From Labrenzia sp. THAF82 (GTDB lineage Bacteria > Pseudomonadota > Alphaproteobacteria > Rhizobiales > Stappiaceae), in contig NZ_CP045354.1 in NCBI RefSeq assembly GCF_009363435.1, positions 4,988,501-5,052,500 of the forward strand: a DNA stretch of 64,000 bases, in the 5' to 3' direction. Below, one piece after another: positions 36,023-45,788 of this stretch. Both the position numbers and the translations under genes were made by a program. Each line of letters opens with the position of its first letter. Within the stretch, counting starts at the first letter, position 1. The notes beneath the pieces were generated by a model. The model saw nothing but the letters and a program-made list of their open reading frames with translations. It ran no database searches and had not been told where the DNA came from.

Positions 36023-37372
36023 TCACCAGCGGCGCTCAAACCTGCGGCGCAGGATGATCGCGAGAATGTTCATTGTGAGCAGGAAGATCAGCAGGACGAT
36101 GATACCGCCCCAAGCTTTTTCGTAGAATGCGTAATCCGCCCTGGCTGCCCAGGTGTAGATCTGAGCCGGCATGGCAGAGTTCGGATCAAGGAAGCCCGAC
36201 ACGAAGCCGTCTGGATATCCGCGCGCAACAAAGCCGACCATCCCGATCAGAAGCAGAGGTGCAGTTTCACCCAGCGCCTGTGCCAGACCAATGATGGTTC
36301 CCGTCAGAATACCCGGCATTGCGAGTGGCAGCACATGATGGAAGATCGCCTGCATCTTCGAAGCGCCGACGCCAAGTGCCGCGTCGCGAATGCTCGGAGG
36401 CACCGCCTTCAGCGAGGCGCGTGTTGAGATAATGATCGTGGGGAGCGTCATCAGTGTCAGCACAAGGCCGCCGACCAGCGGTGCCGACTGCGGCAGATGC
36501 ATGAACTGGATGAACACAGCCAGGCCCAGGATGCCGAACACAATGGAAGGAACAGCAGCCAGGTTCGATATGTTCACCTCGATCAGATCGGTGAACTTGT
36601 TCTGCGGTGCGAATTCTTCAAGATAAATGGAGGCTGCCACACCAATGGGGAGCGACAGAAACAGAACCACCAGCATCATGAAGAAGGAGCCGATCACCGA
36701 TGCTCCAATGCCCGCCCCACCCGGATTGTCGACGCCTGAATCCGTTCCGGTGATAAAGCTCCAGTTGAAGACAGACCTGATGATATTGGCCTCGACCAGG
36801 ATATCGACGAGGTCCAGATCTGCTTTCTGCAAGAAGCGGCTGTCGGTCATGTTCTCGCGGGTCACACGTCCGTTGAGATAACCGTCAACGCGTGAGGAAG
36901 CTGCCAGTTCAAACGAAACGGGCTGTCCAAGCTGGCTCTCATCCGCCTTGAAGAACGACCTGATGTCGCCGCCGGGTTTGCCGACAATTCGCTCAATAGT
37001 GCTGGCGTCGAAGGGAACGTCGAGACCCTTTTCCTCAAGCTGACTTTGCAGAGCTTCGATAAAGATCTGCGCATAGGCCTTGGTCTTGAAGAGCTGGCCC
37101 TCCGCTTCGTCATACTGCTCTTGTGTCAGCGTGAACTCCACCTCGACAACCGTCTTGGTGAAAGCGGGAATGCCCTCGGAAATGATGGCGATGGCCAGGA
37201 CAACGAGGAAAAACAGGCCTATTCCAATCGCTCCAATGCCGTAGGCTTGAAAGCGCTTCTCCGCCGCGTTCCGTTTACGGGTCAGTTCATCGATCGCATA
37301 AAGCGACTTTGGCTGAACAGACTTCGCGCTGGAGGGCTCGGACGTTGCGGGAGGAAGTGTTGCGTCGGTCAT
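36023..37372 (-). CDS. pstA: Phosphate ABC transporter permease PstA
   Basis: A 449-residue permease, longer than E. coli PstA (about 300) because of an N-terminal extension of ~200 residues of the DUF3333 type: a first membrane helix (~45-65), then a soluble region probably in the periplasm. The C-terminal half has the permease helices and the EAA loop [23 protein letters not shown]. Its ATG overlaps the pstC stop by one base. Confidence 0.95.
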   Translation of the reverse strand: MTDATLPPATSEPSSAKSVQPKSLYAIDELTRKRNAAEKRFQAYGIGAIGIGLFFLVVLAIAIISEGIPAFTKTVVEVEFTLTQEQYDEAEGQLFKTKAYAQIFIEALQSQLEEKGLDVPFDASTIERIVGKPGGDIRSFFKADESQLGQPVSFELAASSRVDGYLNGRVTRENMTDSRFLQKADLDLVDILVEANIIRSVFNWSFITGTDSGVDNPGGAGIGASVIGSFFMMLVVLFLSLPIGVAASIYLEEFAPQNKFTDLIEVNISNLAAVPSIVFGILGLAVFIQFMHLPQSAPLVGGLVLTLMTLPTIIISTRASLKAVPPSIRDAALGVGASKMQAIFHHVLPLAMPGILTGTIIGLAQALGETAPLLLIGMVGFVARGYPDGFVSGFLDPNSAMPAQIYTWAARADYAFYEKAWGGIIVLLIFLLTMNILAIILRRRFERRW

Positions 37373-38844
37373 CAGTCATACTGCTCCCGGTACTTGCGCA
37401 CGATGTAGAGTGCGACGATGTTAAGTCCAAGTGTCACCACAAAGAGCGTCATGCCGAGGGCAAAGGCAACCAGAGCAACCGGGGACGCGAAGTCGGCATC
37501 GCCGGTCAACTGACTGACGATTTTCGCAGTCACCGTCGTCATGGCTTCAAAAGGATTGAGGCTCAGGCGCGCGGCTGCGCCAGCCCCGAGTACAACGATC
37601 ATCGTTTCGCCGATTGCACGCGAGGCCGCGAGCAGGATTGCGCCGACGATACCCGGAAGAGCAGCGGGAAGAATGACCTGCTTTACCGTTTCCGATTTCG
37701 TTGCACCAAGACCGTAAGAGCCGTCACGCATCGCCTGGGGAACTGCATTGATGATATCGTCGGAGAGCGAGCTCACAAACGGGATCAGCATGATGCCCAT
37801 GACGAGACCTGCCGTCATGACGGCCGTACCGGCTTGCATGATACCGAGCCCATTGTCGCCGAATACCGACAAGAGAAGCGGCCCGACTGTCAGCAATGCG
37901 AAGAGACCGTAAACAATGGTCGGGATACCGGCCAGGATCTCAAGAAGTGGCTTGGCGACAGAGCGAACCCTCGAGCTGGCATATTCAGACAGATAGACAG
38001 CTGCAAAGAGGCCGATGGGAACCGCGACAACAAGAGCGACAATCGAAATATAGAATGTGCCCCATAGCAGTGGAATGATACCGAGTTCTGACGAACCGCC
38101 ACGACCGGAGAAGCTCGGCGACCAGGTCAGGCCAAAGAAGAAATCCTTCGCCGGATAGAGCCTGAAGAATTCAACCGTGTTGAAAACCAGTGACAGTACG
38201 ATCCCCACGGTCGTCAAAATGGCGATCAGAGCCGCAGAAAACAGGATGACCCGTATCCCCTTTTCCACCGTGTTTCGGGCGCGGAAATCCTTGTTGGTTT
38301 CCTTCAGGCCCCAAAGCGCGCCGGCAATCGCGATGAGGATAACGACAATCGACATGTAAAGACTGCCGGTCGCCGCCATGATCCGAAAGGACTGTGCTGC
38401 CCGCATGACCGGCTGCGTGATATCGGACGTTACAATTTGCCCGGCAGCTTTCAGACGGGCGGTAATATCGGTGAAATCGGCACGCGCGTTGCGCGCAAAC
38501 TCTTCACTCATCTGACCAGCTGCCACCGCATTCTCCAGACCGGTCGCGGCGCGGCGCACCTCGGCCATGACAAGGCCCAGCGATGAGCCTTCCTGGATGG
38601 CTGTTTCGGGAATTGTGCTGGAAATAGTGCTGTTAATATAAAACGGCTGCGCCAGCAGCCAGACAATCAAAACCAGAAACGCAGGAACGGCGGCCTTCAT
38701 GGCCACATTCGCCCCATAGTAGGACGGAAGAGAGTGCAGTTGGCTGATCTCTCCAGAAGCGCTGGTCAAGGCACGTGCGCGCCCCACGATGTAGCCTACC
38801 AAAGATATGGCAAGCACGATCACGACGAGCCAGAACAAGGACAT
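37372..38844 (-). CDS. pstC: Phosphate ABC transporter permease PstC
   Basis: A 490-residue permease, also extended at the N-terminus compared with the ~320-residue enterobacterial protein, with two extra helices and a coiled soluble segment before the core. The EAA loop reads MRDGSYGLGATKSETVKQVILP. Extended PstC and PstA together are the usual alphaproteobacterial form. It follows pstS after a terminator-like hairpin. Confidence 0.95.
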   Translation of the reverse strand: MSLFWLVVIVLAISLVGYIVGRARALTSASGEISQLHSLPSYYGANVAMKAAVPAFLVLIVWLLAQPFYINSTISSTIPETAIQEGSSLGLVMAEVRRAATGLENAVAAGQMSEEFARNARADFTDITARLKAAGQIVTSDITQPVMRAAQSFRIMAATGSLYMSIVVILIAIAGALWGLKETNKDFRARNTVEKGIRVILFSAALIAILTTVGIVLSLVFNTVEFFRLYPAKDFFFGLTWSPSFSGRGGSSELGIIPLLWGTFYISIVALVVAVPIGLFAAVYLSEYASSRVRSVAKPLLEILAGIPTIVYGLFALLTVGPLLLSVFGDNGLGIMQAGTAVMTAGLVMGIMLIPFVSSLSDDIINAVPQAMRDGSYGLGATKSETVKQVILPAALPGIVGAILLAASRAIGETMIVVLGAGAAARLSLNPFEAMTTVTAKIVSQLTGDADFASPVALVAFALGMTLFVVTLGLNIVALYIVRKYREQYD

Positions 38845-38874
38845 ATGGTCCCCCAGAGTGTGTATGTCCGGAAA

Positions 38875-38907
38875 CGAAAAAGGGGCGACGGGAATTGCCG
38901 CCCCTTT
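38875..38907 (-). terminator. Intercistronic terminator between pstS and pstC
   Basis: AAAGGGGCG (minus strand) pairs with CGCCCCTTT and runs into five T. It starts about 20 bases past the pstS stop and would let pstS be expressed well above the membrane subunits. Confidence 0.75.
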
Positions 38908-38927
38908 CTGAATGAGCCGAGGCTCTC

Positions 38928-39965
38928 TTACTTCATTGTTTCTTCAGCTTCGATAGATGCCTGCGTGGCAGCCAGCTCCGGATCGGCAACGAGGCCGTAT
39001 TGAGCCAACGGGCCGGACGGGCCAGCAATTTCGTCTGCTGTGAAGAACTGAGCATATTCTTTCAGACCCGGGATAACACCGATATGCGCCTTCTTGATGT
39101 AGAAGAACAGCGGACGGGAAACCGGGTACTCACCGGTAGAAATGGTTTCCGTGGACGGAGCCACATCACCCATGGTCGCAACTTTCAGCTTGTCGGTGTT
39201 GTTCTCGTAGAATGCGAGACCGAAGATGCCGATGCCGTTCGGGTTGGAGTCGATGCGAGCAAGCGTCTCGGTGTAGTCGCCGTCGATGTCGGTGGACTTG
39301 CCGTCTGCACGCACGTCGATGCAAGCATCTTCCGCGTCGTCTTCTGACATGCCGCTGTCGAGCATTGCCTGAAGGGCGCCGGTTGCTTCACAGCCTACTG
39401 CCAGAACCTTTTCTTCGAACACTTCACGGGTACCGTGCTTGGTGCCGGGAATGAAAGCAGCGATATCGACGTCCGGCAGGTCAGCGTTGAATTCAGCCCA
39501 TTTGCTGTATGGGTTGTCGACGATCTTGCCGTCTTTCAGCACTTTGGCGCCGAGAGCGTTGAAGATGTCTGCTGCCTGGAACGCCGTGAAGGCTGGACCG
39601 TCTTTTTGAGACGCGAAGACGATTCCGTCGTAACCGATGCGGACTTCGATAATGTCCTTAACACCAGCTTCAGCACAGGCTTTGATCTCTTTCTCGCGGA
39701 TCTTGCGCGAAGCGTTTGCCACGTCGATGGTGTTTTCACCAACACCTTCACAAAAACGCTTCAGGCCAGCAGAAGAACCACCGGATTCCACAACCGGTGT
39801 CGGGAAATCGGTGTTTTCGCCAAAGGCTTCAGCAACAATGGAAGCATACGGCAGGACGGTGGAAGAACCAGCAACCTGAACCTGATCGCGAGCCTGAGCT
39901 GAGCCAACAAATGCGGTAGAAGCAACAGCCAGAGCAGTTGCGCTTACGAGGGTCGTAAATTTCAC
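38928..39965 (-). CDS. pstS: Phosphate-binding protein PstS
   Basis: A 345-residue periplasmic phosphate receptor with a signal peptide cut after AQA (residue ~26). Phosphate-site motifs are VAGSSTVLPY, ESGGSSAGLKRFC and a central PGTKHGTREVF. I choose the GTG at 39965, which has GGGAG seven bases upstream; a TTG at 39989 is less likely. A Pho box lies about 100 bases upstream, so strong induction by phosphate starvation is expected. Confidence 0.96.
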   Translation of the reverse strand: MKFTTLVSATALAVASTAFVGSAQARDQVQVAGSSTVLPYASIVAEAFGENTDFPTPVVESGGSSAGLKRFCEGVGENTIDVANASRKIREKEIKACAEAGVKDIIEVRIGYDGIVFASQKDGPAFTAFQAADIFNALGAKVLKDGKIVDNPYSKWAEFNADLPDVDIAAFIPGTKHGTREVFEEKVLAVGCEATGALQAMLDSGMSEDDAEDACIDVRADGKSTDIDGDYTETLARIDSNPNGIGIFGLAFYENNTDKLKVATMGDVAPSTETISTGEYPVSRPLFFYIKKAHIGVIPGLKEYAQFFTADEIAGPSGPLAQYGLVADPELAATQASIEAEETMK

Positions 39966-40063
39966 TTGACCACTCCCTTTGAATGTCAAGGTTTGTAGAG
40001 GATCGCAAGTCGCAGAAATGCGCGAGCGATGCCGGGACCCTAGGGCCCATGGATGAGAGTTCT

Positions 40064-40092
40064 ATGACAGTTCTTTTTCAGTTTTGTGACAA
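40064..40092 (-). promoter_or_regulatory. Pho box upstream of pstS
   Basis: On the minus strand TTGTCAC-AAAA-CTGAAAA-AGAA-CTGTCAT forms three seven-base PhoB half-site positions with 11-base periodicity, the outer two close to consensus. It lies in the 473-base gap 39966-40438 between phoR and pstS, which otherwise contains no gene that I can support. Confidence 0.85.
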
Positions 40093-40438
40093 TTTAAATA
40101 ACTGAAATAAAAGAGATTTTTTCGTTTCATCAAAGTTTTATGTCAATATGACCGTCATTTTACGACTCGTTGCTCGCCGTATAAACGCATCCTTGGCTTT
40201 GATCATCAGCGAGACTCATCGCCAACTTTGAATGAGATGCCATGGTTAGCTCGATCCGAGCCAGATTGCGTCATAGGCAAAACATGGACACTCGGGTTCA
40301 AGACCCAGCCTTCATCTCAATCTTTCGGAGAGCTACGTCTTCGCTGGACGGGTCTCTGCCAACTTGCAGAAAGGGTCTGACGGCGGCTCTGCTGTGCAAT
40401 GGATGATTCAAGTCAGAACCCTCATGCGAAACTGTTCT

Positions 40439-41794
40439 TTAAGTGGACGCGGCCTCATCTTTGCCCTCGCCTTCGATTATCGATGGCAGAAACACTTTGA
40501 AAACGGCACCGTTTCCAGGTTCGCTTTCAACGTCCAAGCGCGCGCGATGGCGGGTCAGGATGTGCTTTACGATTGCCAGACCCAGCCCTGTTCCCTTCAA
40601 TGCACGGCTGGATTCAACATCCACACGGTAAAACCGCTCCGTCAGACGCGGCAGGTGTTCTGTCGGAATACCGTCACCGTAGTCGCGAATGGAGAGTTCC
40701 CAGCCGGTAGCAGCTGCCGCATCCGACTGAGCGGACAACGAGACATCCACGAACTCACCCTCCGACCCGTATTTCAGGGCGTTTTCGATTAGGTTTTCCG
40801 TCACCTGAATGAGTTCATCTCGTTCACCCATCACCCTCGCCGCCTGGTCAGGCATGTTCAGCCGGATGGTAACGTTGAGATCCTTGGCGAGAGGAGACAA
40901 GGCATCCGATGTGTGGCGGACGACTTCACAAAGGTCGACAACACTGTCAGGACGGACATGAGCCTTCAGTTCGATCCGCGACAGAGACAGAATATCATCG
41001 ATCAATCGACGCATCCGACCGGCCTGATCCAGCATGATCGACAGGAAACGGTCTTGCGCCTCCCGGTCGTTTTTCGCTGGTCCCTGCAAGGTTTCGATAA
41101 ACCCGGTGAGGGAGGCCAGAGGGGTTCGCAACTCGTGGCTTGCGTTTGCGACGAAATCGCTGCGCATGCGCTCCAAGCGGCGGTTTTCCGTCAGGTCCTG
41201 AATAACGACCAATATAAAGTCAGGCAGGCTTTGTGGGCGTTCGGCAGTGTTGCTGCCTGGCATATAGATCGGAGCAATGTGAGCTTCATAAGAGGTTTCT
41301 GTCGGGACCTTCTCGACCCAGCTGATCCGCTCGGTTTGACCGGTGCTGCAAACCCGATCAAACGCTTCCAGGAGTGAAGGTGCCCTGAGTGAAAAAGAAA
41401 GTGGGTCCCCGGGCTTTACGCCTTGATAAAGAGATTGCGCCTGAGCGTTGACATAGCGCGTAATGCCACGTCCATCCGCCACAAAACATGGCGTTGGCAA
41501 AGCGTCGACGGTCACCTTCATTCCCGTGCCGGGCCACATTTTGCGGATTTCACGCTGGGCCTTGAGTTTAACCCGCCGGTTTACCGAACGTCTTGGAACG
41601 AAAGCCGCAACCGAGGTCAGGGCGAGCATTGCAACGATGCCGGACCAGAGCGAAACACCATAGGTGAAGATGCCATAGACAACCGCGCACAGGGCGGTCA
41701 GCAGGATCCAGCGTGCCTCACCAATTCTGGTCAGCGGCGAGGCTGCTGCTTTGGCCTCGGCGGCCTCCTCTTCAGACGAGTGGGAATCGGTCAT
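40439..41794 (-). CDS. phoR: Phosphate regulon sensor histidine kinase PhoR
   Basis: A 451-residue membrane kinase: two N-terminal helices (about 28-48 and 50-66), a PAS-like domain (~95-200), then the phospho-acceptor box FVANASHELRTPLASL with H220 and an ATPase domain (NLIENALKYG, DYGDGIP, GTGLGLAIVKHIL). Phosphorylates PhoB when phosphate is low. It is the upstream-most gene of the phosphate cluster. Confidence 0.95.
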   Translation of the reverse strand: MTDSHSSEEEAAEAKAAASPLTRIGEARWILLTALCAVVYGIFTYGVSLWSGIVAMLALTSVAAFVPRRSVNRRVKLKAQREIRKMWPGTGMKVTVDALPTPCFVADGRGITRYVNAQAQSLYQGVKPGDPLSFSLRAPSLLEAFDRVCSTGQTERISWVEKVPTETSYEAHIAPIYMPGSNTAERPQSLPDFILVVIQDLTENRRLERMRSDFVANASHELRTPLASLTGFIETLQGPAKNDREAQDRFLSIMLDQAGRMRRLIDDILSLSRIELKAHVRPDSVVDLCEVVRHTSDALSPLAKDLNVTIRLNMPDQAARVMGERDELIQVTENLIENALKYGSEGEFVDVSLSAQSDAAAATGWELSIRDYGDGIPTEHLPRLTERFYRVDVESSRALKGTGLGLAIVKHILTRHRARLDVESEPGNGAVFKVFLPSIIEGEGKDEAAST

Positions 41795-41983
41795 GAATTC
41801 GATAAGTGATTGTGAACCTGAGATCGGTGTCCCGAATTGCCGACACTATTTCGACGTCGTAGGAGTTTGACAAGGTCGAAATCGGAAATTTGAAAAACGG
41901 GCCTGAGCACCGTCTAGCACGGTAAGCATGTCATTCCGGCGACAGAGGCGACACTTTAATTTGTTGCGCCAATAAAGACCTGG

Positions 41984-42463
41984 TCATCGCCAGCTACCTG
42001 AACGAGCTGCGGACTTCAGTCTGGCAATCGTGTCCGGCCAGCCCTCCGACCTACGCATTCGATTAAGATATTCAGCGCCGGTTTCTCCGTGCCTTAAAAA
42101 CTCGCTGTGCACCACTTCAAGACGTGTTGCCTCGCCAGCTTCCCGGAAATTGATCATGACACGACTTGCGGTCGCCGGATCCGCGACTTCGGTGCCATCG
42201 ATGGTGACCTGCCATGCGATGCGAATAAAGAGCGGCGGCTCGATCGAAAGGACGGTGCCCCAGACGCGTTGTTGACCCGTACTGTCGATCTCATAGCAAG
42301 TGCCGCCGGCAAAAGGTTCGATACCGGCTTCCACATTTCCTTGCGCGACGTCTGCGAACGGAGATGACCACCACAAATCCAACCGATCGACAAGCATGGA
42401 AAATGCCTTTTCCCTCGGCATGTCCAGCAAGCTGTCAAACCGGCATTCAGTTTCGTGCGACAT
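41984..42463 (-). CDS. SRPBCC (AHSA1-like) protein
   Basis: A 159-residue START/SRPBCC-fold protein, recognised from the N-terminal LDMPREKAFSMLVDRLDLWWS, the central GGTCYEID and WGTVLSIEPP, and the final TGAEYLNRMRRSEGWPDTIARLKS helix. The fold makes a hydrophobic ligand pocket; function unknown. Start at 42463 with GGAG in front. The gap from 41795 shows no gene. Confidence 0.82.
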   Translation of the reverse strand: MSHETECRFDSLLDMPREKAFSMLVDRLDLWWSSPFADVAQGNVEAGIEPFAGGTCYEIDSTGQQRVWGTVLSIEPPLFIRIAWQVTIDGTEVADPATASRVMINFREAGEATRLEVVHSEFLRHGETGAEYLNRMRRSEGWPDTIARLKSAARSGSWR

Positions 42464-42687
42464 CACGCTCCGCCAAGGCTGTTCAATCTTGTTCAAGTGA
42501 CAATCTTTCATAGAAATGCCCGAATTGGCAAAGTCCGGTTTCCCTAGCTGATTCAAACGTCAGACAGATGACGAGTGAAAGTGCCTGATTATTCCCGAGT
42601 CACCGGCTAGATTTCTTCGTTGAATTGCGGTGGAAAGCGACGCAAGTATTCTTTGATCCCAAGCTCAATTCAAAAGGCACCTCGGAC

Positions 42688-43590
42688 TTGCGGCACGACA
42701 GAGACTTCACCCCCCGTTACGGACAGGCCATCGAAATCGTTCCCGGTGTCCGGCGTTTGACCGCGAACAATCCCGGACCTTTCACATTTTTCGGCACAAA
42801 TTGCTATTTGCTTGGAACCGACAGGCTCGTTGTCGTCGATCCGGGTCCGGCAGACGAACTGCAAGTAGACGCGATCCTGAAGGCTGCAGACAGAGCCACC
42901 ATAGAAGCGATCCTCGTCAGTCATACCCATGTCGATCATGCTCCGGGCGCGAGACTGCTGAAACAAAGAACAGGTGCACAGATTGTCGGCTGCGGTGTCC
43001 ACCGTGCGGCACGAGACTTGTTGGAAAATGAAGTCAATCCTCTCGACGCCAGCGGCGACAAGGAATATGCCCCGGATCAGCAACTGGAGGATGGCGAAGT
43101 CTTTCGCACTGCGGGCCTGGCGCTGGAAACCGTTTCAACGCCCGGACACACGGCCAATCACCTGTGTTTCGCGCTTGATGGCGCTGACCTCCTGCTGTCG
43201 GCCGATCATGTGATGGGGTGGTCGACATCCATCGTGGCACCGCCTGACGGCAACATGCGCGATTACATGACATCGTTGGACAAGCTTCTGGCGCGCCCGG
43301 AACAGCTCTATTGCCCGGGCCATGGAGGCATAATCCGAGAAGCAAGTCAGTATGTGCAGGACTTGAAGCAGCACAGGCTCGCGCGCGAACAATCAATTCT
43401 TAGCCAGTTGGCAAACGGCGATAAGAGCATTCCGGAAATTGTCACAGTGCTTTACGCTGATGTGAACCCGGCCCTGCATCCAGCCGCGGGGCTGTCGGTT
43501 TTTGCTCACCTGGAAGATCTGGTAGGGCGCGGCGAAGCAACCGCTTCACCCGGGCTCGGCCTCAACAGCCGCTATGGCAGGCGCGCTTAA
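42688..43590 (+). CDS. MBL-fold metallo-hydrolase (LACTB2-like)
   Basis: A 300-residue metallo-beta-lactamase-fold hydrolase with the zinc motif SHTHVDHAPGA, later zinc ligands in PGHTANH, LSADHVMGWS and the CPGHGG loop, and a C-terminal winged-helix-like domain (ILSQLANGDKSIPEIV), the arrangement of LACTB2-type nucleases/hydrolases. No ATG exists before residue ~170, so the start must be TTG or GTG: I choose the TTG at 42688, just before DRDFTPRYG where homologues begin; the TTG at 42625 adds 21 unlikely residues. Confidence 0.85.
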   Translation: MRHDRDFTPRYGQAIEIVPGVRRLTANNPGPFTFFGTNCYLLGTDRLVVVDPGPADELQVDAILKAADRATIEAILVSHTHVDHAPGARLLKQRTGAQIVGCGVHRAARDLLENEVNPLDASGDKEYAPDQQLEDGEVFRTAGLALETVSTPGHTANHLCFALDGADLLLSADHVMGWSTSIVAPPDGNMRDYMTSLDKLLARPEQLYCPGHGGIIREASQYVQDLKQHRLAREQSILSQLANGDKSIPEIVTVLYADVNPALHPAAGLSVFAHLEDLVGRGEATASPGLGLNSRYGRRA

Positions 43591-43591
43591 A

Positions 43592-44575
43592 TCAGCCTTC
43601 CAGATCGGTCAGACCGAAATCGTCAACTTCGGGAGCCTCTTCCTCTTCAAAGTAAGGCTTGAAACCAGGCAGTGGTATCGTGTCGCGCGGCTCCTGCAAC
43701 GGCACGATTTCCGGCTCGTCCTCCAGCTCATCTTCGTCGACCGACAGACGAGCCAGATCACCATATGTCTCCAGCAGAACCCTGTCGATCTCGGCAAATA
43801 CCAGCCGGATATTGTCTGCGTTTCCGGTCAGGTCCTTGAGAGGTGTCTGGGACCGGGCTCGAACATCCAGCAACGCACCAAGTGGGTCGGGGCGGATGCG
43901 CAAGCTGACGTCATGTTTGAGGCCCAGAAGCCGTGACGTTCCAACTGCCTGCAATCTTGTTGGGGCATCAAGGAGATCGGGCGGCAGTTCATCGACAACG
44001 ACCCACCCCAATGTATCGACGGCTTTTGCGCCAGCTGCGTGCAACTGTGCGGGAGGTATTCTGTATCTTCGCGGGACGATATCCGGGTATTGCCTGGAGC
44101 GCCCGGTTGTCTTTGGCTCCGAACCGGTTACCTGCGTGATCGCGGGCCAGAGATGTGTTTCCAACGACGTATTGAACCAGCCCAAAAAAGGTTGCTCTTC
44201 CGAGAGAGATTGAATTTTCATATTCGGCGGGTCGACACGGTTAGTCGACAAGTCGTCTGGTCCGGCCTGAAGGACCAGCATGCCCAGAATGATACCGGGT
44301 GCGACAAGCGCAATGGCTGCAAGCAACATGCCCGTCAAAGCCGATGGAAGGCCCGGTCCGCCATGTGCCCAAATTCGTTGAAAGGCAATCAGCGCGAGAC
44401 CGATTGCGAGGAGTGCTGCCACTCCGGCTCCTGCAAGAGAAAGTGCGAAAACATCTGCATCAACGAAACCGAAACGCTTGGACAGATAGGCGGTTACAGC
44501 CAATGCAAGCGCAACCGCGCCGACAATTCGGCTTGCCGGTGCTGACCTTGTTTTGTAGGCGGCGTAACGTTTCAT
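43592..44575 (-). CDS. DUF1499 domain membrane protein
   Basis: A 327-residue protein with three N-terminal hydrophobic helices (about 17-110) and a soluble DUF1499 domain (~130-300) recognised by WVVVDELP, the TSRLLGLKHDVSLRIRP strand pair and DVRARSQTPLKDLTGNADNI. The tail is very acidic. Function unknown; homologues are usually predicted membrane-linked. It ends one base after the MBL gene's convergent stop. ATG at 44575 with GGAA upstream. Confidence 0.85.
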   Translation of the reverse strand: MKRYAAYKTRSAPASRIVGAVALALAVTAYLSKRFGFVDADVFALSLAGAGVAALLAIGLALIAFQRIWAHGGPGLPSALTGMLLAAIALVAPGIILGMLVLQAGPDDLSTNRVDPPNMKIQSLSEEQPFLGWFNTSLETHLWPAITQVTGSEPKTTGRSRQYPDIVPRRYRIPPAQLHAAGAKAVDTLGWVVVDELPPDLLDAPTRLQAVGTSRLLGLKHDVSLRIRPDPLGALLDVRARSQTPLKDLTGNADNIRLVFAEIDRVLLETYGDLARLSVDEDELEDEPEIVPLQEPRDTIPLPGFKPYFEEEEAPEVDDFGLTDLEG

Positions 44576-44766
44576 AGCTTTCCAATTCGTTGGCCCTTGA
44601 GCGCGAAAGCCAACACTGATGTTCTGATTGTTTCTTTCTTTACAGAACAAATGTCAAAAATGAACTTCACTTTCAGGGGCAGCAAAGCATAAATTTGCAA
44701 AAAGAGGGTTGGGTAAACGCCTGATTCAGCGGCACTGAAAAAATGCTAAAGAGGCGCGAGGTAAGG

Positions 44767-45210
44767 ATGCCGGTCAAGGGCACAGGTCATCCGGTGGAAA
44801 ATCTGGTGCGAAATACTGACGCTAAGAACCGCGGCCGAAGTCCAGGTAGTCGGTTGCGCTCGTTTTTCCTGCCCGGCCGCGGCAATATCTTTCTGTGTTA
44901 CCTGATGACACTGTCGGTCATGCTGTGTCCAATCGCCCTTTTGTTCGCAATCTTGTTTGCCGAAACGCAAAACGAAGAGTTTCAGGCTCACTACCACTAT
45001 CTTCGCACAACCATTGCACTTTTGGTCATCGGTTTGCTGACCGGTTGCCTCCTGATCGTACTGGGGGCTTCCTTGTCGTCGTTACTCATTTTTGCAGGTC
45101 TGGCATTTGCAGGCGCTGCACTGATCTTGACAGTGCTTCGCTGCAGCCATGGTTTGATCCGCACGACACGCGGATTACCTCTGAGGAACCACAGAACCTA
45201 CTTTATTTAG
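44767..45210 (+). CDS. Small membrane protein, DUF4870-like
   Basis: A 147-residue protein with a basic N-terminus and three or four hydrophobic helices (about 42-62, 80-98, 103-125). The CPIALLFAILFAETQNEEFQAHYHYLRTT segment resembles the loop of DUF4870 proteins (residues about 55-85), but this is a weak match. The ATG at 44767 follows GAGGTAAGG; an ATG eight codons earlier is possible. Function unknown. Confidence 0.6.
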   Translation: MPVKGTGHPVENLVRNTDAKNRGRSPGSRLRSFFLPGRGNIFLCYLMTLSVMLCPIALLFAILFAETQNEEFQAHYHYLRTTIALLVIGLLTGCLLIVLGASLSSLLIFAGLAFAGAALILTVLRCSHGLIRTTRGLPLRNHRTYFI

Positions 45211-45495
45211 CGACCAACTTGCACCTATCGGCCTTTACTTGACGGATCTCAAAACAGGTAAATAAAAGATTACCTGCTTTCTTCAAATTCGCAGAATTAT
45301 CGTTACATCCTGTTATGGTATTTGACTGGCCTGAACGCGGCAATAAGCACATACTTATTGGGTCCAGGCATCAAATGTGGGCGACTTTTCAATCTGCCTT
45401 CCGTTTGCCGCAATTGGACACCAAATGCAGCGCGCCCGCACAACATCAACGCGTAAACCAGTATCGCGGGCACTGGACTACAACGGACCTGACAA
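45211..45495. other. Intergenic region before the 47-codon frame
   Basis: About 285 bases, A/T-rich at the left end, with one hairpin terminator (separate entry). I see no gene or known RNA. Confidence 0.6.
45255..45283 (+). terminator. Terminator after DUF4870-like gene
   Basis: CAGGTAA (45255-45261) pairs perfectly with TTACCTG (45270-45276) around an eight-base loop, followed by CTTTCTT. Confidence 0.6.
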
Positions 45496-45639
45496 ATGTC
45501 TGAACAAATCTCCCGACCGTCCACAATCGCTTCTTCTGGAGCGAAACTTGTCAATCAGTACAAGCCGGTCGGCATCGCCGCGATTACTGCAGCTGCAATC
45601 TGCAAAAACGCAGGCACAGAGAAGAAAAAGAAGAAGTAA
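45496..45639 (+). CDS. Possible 47-residue basic small protein
   Basis: An ATG-to-TAA frame, starting MSEQISRPST, with a short hydrophobic stretch (GIAAITAAAICKNA, about residues 26-39) and an EKKKKK tail. I do not recognise it. Frame composition (GC at third positions) is reasonable, but the ribosome site is weak. It sits 150 bases before corA, so it could also be a leader frame. Coding status uncertain. Confidence 0.4.
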   Translation: MSEQISRPSTIASSGAKLVNQYKPVGIAAITAAAICKNAGTEKKKKK

Positions 45640-45788
45640 GCTTTTGGCACTGCAAGCGCCAACCCACAATGCCGCCAACATCCTCATCTGAGGATCAGGG
45701 ACAGGCAGACAAGGTTGCCGCCGCATGATCACTTGGGCACACTGCCGCTGATCCGGACGCAATGAGTGTTCCAGCGGAGACAGCTTAA

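Noticed and set aside
40136..40165. Second Pho-box-like stretch (TGTCAATATGACCGTCAT)
   Set aside because: The GTCA units are 12 rather than 11 bases apart, so the phase does not fit PhoB binding.
40364..40792. 142-codon plus-strand frame overlapping phoR
   Set aside because: Antisense to the conserved kinase domain, with no ribosome site and unconvincing composition.
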